A stretch of DNA of 37,450 nucleotides from NCBI GenBank assembly GCA_902541245.1, contig CACBPT010000008.1:1-37450 (forward strand), given 5' to 3'. This DNA is from an uncultured SAR86 cluster bacterium (lineage in GTDB: Bacteria > Pseudomonadota > Gammaproteobacteria > Magnimaribacterales > D2472). The translations under genes and the position numbers were made by a program. The notes beneath the pieces were generated by a model. That model saw nothing but the letters and a program-made list of their open reading frames with translations, made no database searches and was not told the origin of the DNA. Numbering within the stretch: the first letter of the stretch is position 1; the number at the start of each line of letters is the position of its first letter. Shown here in pieces: positions 36,062 through 37,450 of the stretch.

Positions 36062-37400
36062 TTGAAATTAATTCCCCATCTGCAAGACGAGTTTTTAATA
36101 TATCCCCAACCTTTACTTCTTTTGAAGATTTCAGGGCTTGACCTTTATTATTCATGACTATTGCATAACCTCTATCAAGGACTGCCAAAGGGCTTACTGC
36201 TTTTAAATTAGAAGACATACTTTGCAGTGTTAATTTTCTTTTTTCAATCAAATTTGCTTGCTGAACTTTTAAGGACTTAAAATTATTATTTAATCGGTCT
36301 TTATAGATACGAAATTTTTGTATAGCACTTGATTGATACATTTGGCTCGTCAATATCTGAAAATTTTGTTTAGCATGCGTTGCTATGCTTTGAATTGCTA
36401 CTGATAGACGAAGTTCAAAATTATCCAGGGATTGTGATTGCTCCTTAAGTAAAGTTAATGGACTTTTGAGGCTTTGAGCCGAAAGAAGAATTTTTTGGCT
36501 ATTTTCAGCTAAAAGTCCTTGCATAAGATTACTAAGATTTGTTTTAACTTCTTGAAGTTTATCTGTGAGTTGAAAATAATTCTCAGTAACTAACTCTGCA
36601 GCTGCAGTAGGAGTTGGAGCTCTCAAATCAGACACAAAATCTGTAATCGTAAAGTCTATTTCATGACCTACACCAGAGATAATTGGCAAAGGGAAGTCAA
36701 ATATTTCTCTGGCTAAACTTTCATTATTAAATGCCCACAAATCTTCAATAGATCCACCGCCTCTGCATATTATAATTACATCAAAAGGATTAGGGTTAAG
36801 ATCATTAAATTCTAAAACGCTCCGTAATGCAGCAATAAGAGCCCTTGGCGCAGTATCTCCTTGAACCATGGCTGGAATGAGAGTGACTTGACTAATTGGA
36901 GCACGCCTTTCTATGGTGGTCAAAACGTCCTGAAATGCTGCAGTTGATTCTGAGGTAATGATACCAATATGTTTAGGCTGTTTTGGGAGATTTTTTTTGA
37001 TTGCTTGATCAAACAATCCTTCCGCATCAAGCTTTTTCTTAAGTTCTTCAAATTGGTGCATTAAATTGCCAGCACCAGCTGGTTGCATTGAGCTTATAAT
37101 TAACTGATAGTCACCTCTAGGAGCATATAAGCTAACTTGTCCTTTAAGAACACATTGATCCCCATTTTGTGGCTCAAAATTTAATCTCAAATTTTGACTT
37201 CTAAACATTGCACATCGTATAGCTGCATCTTCATCTTTAAGTGTGAAGTAGATATGCCCAGAGGAGGGGCGAGCAATGTTGGATATTTCCCCTAAAACAG
37301 AAACTCCTTTAAATTGATTTTCAAGGAGTTTTTTTGCTTGTTGGTTTAGTTGTCCAACAGAGATAATTTCATCTCCATGTTCTACAATGTCAGCACACAT
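36042..37400 (-). CDS. xseA: Exodeoxyribonuclease VII large subunit
   Basis: VLGEISNIARPSSGHIYFTLKDEDAAIRCAMF; IITSESTAAFQDVLTTIERRAP; ICRGGGSIEDLWAFNNESLAREI; SGVGHEIDFTITDFVSDLRAPTPTAAAELV. Confidence 0.98.
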   Translation of the reverse strand: MCADIVEHGDEIISVGQLNQQAKKLLENQFKGVSVLGEISNIARPSSGHIYFTLKDEDAAIRCAMFRSQNLRLNFEPQNGDQCVLKGQVSLYAPRGDYQLIISSMQPAGAGNLMHQFEELKKKLDAEGLFDQAIKKNLPKQPKHIGIITSESTAAFQDVLTTIERRAPISQVTLIPAMVQGDTAPRALIAALRSVLEFNDLNPNPFDVIIICRGGGSIEDLWAFNNESLAREIFDFPLPIISGVGHEIDFTITDFVSDLRAPTPTAAAELVTENYFQLTDKLQEVKTNLSNLMQGLLAENSQKILLSAQSLKSPLTLLKEQSQSLDNFELRLSVAIQSIATHAKQNFQILTSQMYQSSAIQKFRIYKDRLNNNFKSLKVQQANLIEKRKLTLQSMSSNLKAVSPLAVLDRGYAIVMNNKGQALKSSKEVKVGDILKTRLADGELISNVSKKN

Positions 37401-37417
37401 AAAAGAAGTATATAACT

Positions 37418-37450
37418 ATGTCATCACAATTAAAGTCAGCACAGAATTTT
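37418..37450 (+). CDS. Possible start of a divergent gene running out of the window
   Basis: ATG TCA TCA CAA TTA AAG TCA GCA CAG AAT TTT, open to window end; only 11 codons visible. Confidence 0.3.
   Translation, partial: MSSQLKSAQNF

Overview
The window is compact, AT-rich chromosomal DNA, probably from a marine gammaproteobacterium. This is an inference from housekeeping synteny (purN-purM | DUF2066-CDP-alcohol phosphatidyltransferase-hda; wrbA-DUF2069; recX-dnaX-recR-dcd; xseA) and the absence of tRNA, rRNA, CRISPR or mobile elements that I could see. About 36 ORFs look genuine. The most unusual part is ~2.0-15.7 kb: a 6TM K+ channel with a C-terminal cyclic-nucleotide-binding domain, an MscS channel, an outer-membrane barrel, a CHASE2 class III nucleotide cyclase, a TPR + beta-barrel protein resembling Slam/type XI secretion, a ~2,100-aa FecR/cadherin/TbpB-barrel-like exoprotein, and a single-domain BacNav-type cation channel with an atypical TYDDWAA filter. 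I propose this as a candidate undescribed cyclic-nucleotide / ion-channel / surface-adhesin module. Nucleotide-level signals supported by direct reading: (i) a three-hairpin ROSE-type RNA thermometer plus sigma32-like promoter in front of hsp20/ibpA; (ii) two candidate frameshift or slippage sites in dnaX (A10 run and an in-frame A AAA AAG) with prompt -1 stops; (iii) a TTGACA-N17-TATGAT promoter overlapped by a double operator ahead of a small XRE/membrane-protein operon; (iv) overlapping stop codons at all six internal convergent gene pairs. Family assignments come from motif recognition without database searches.
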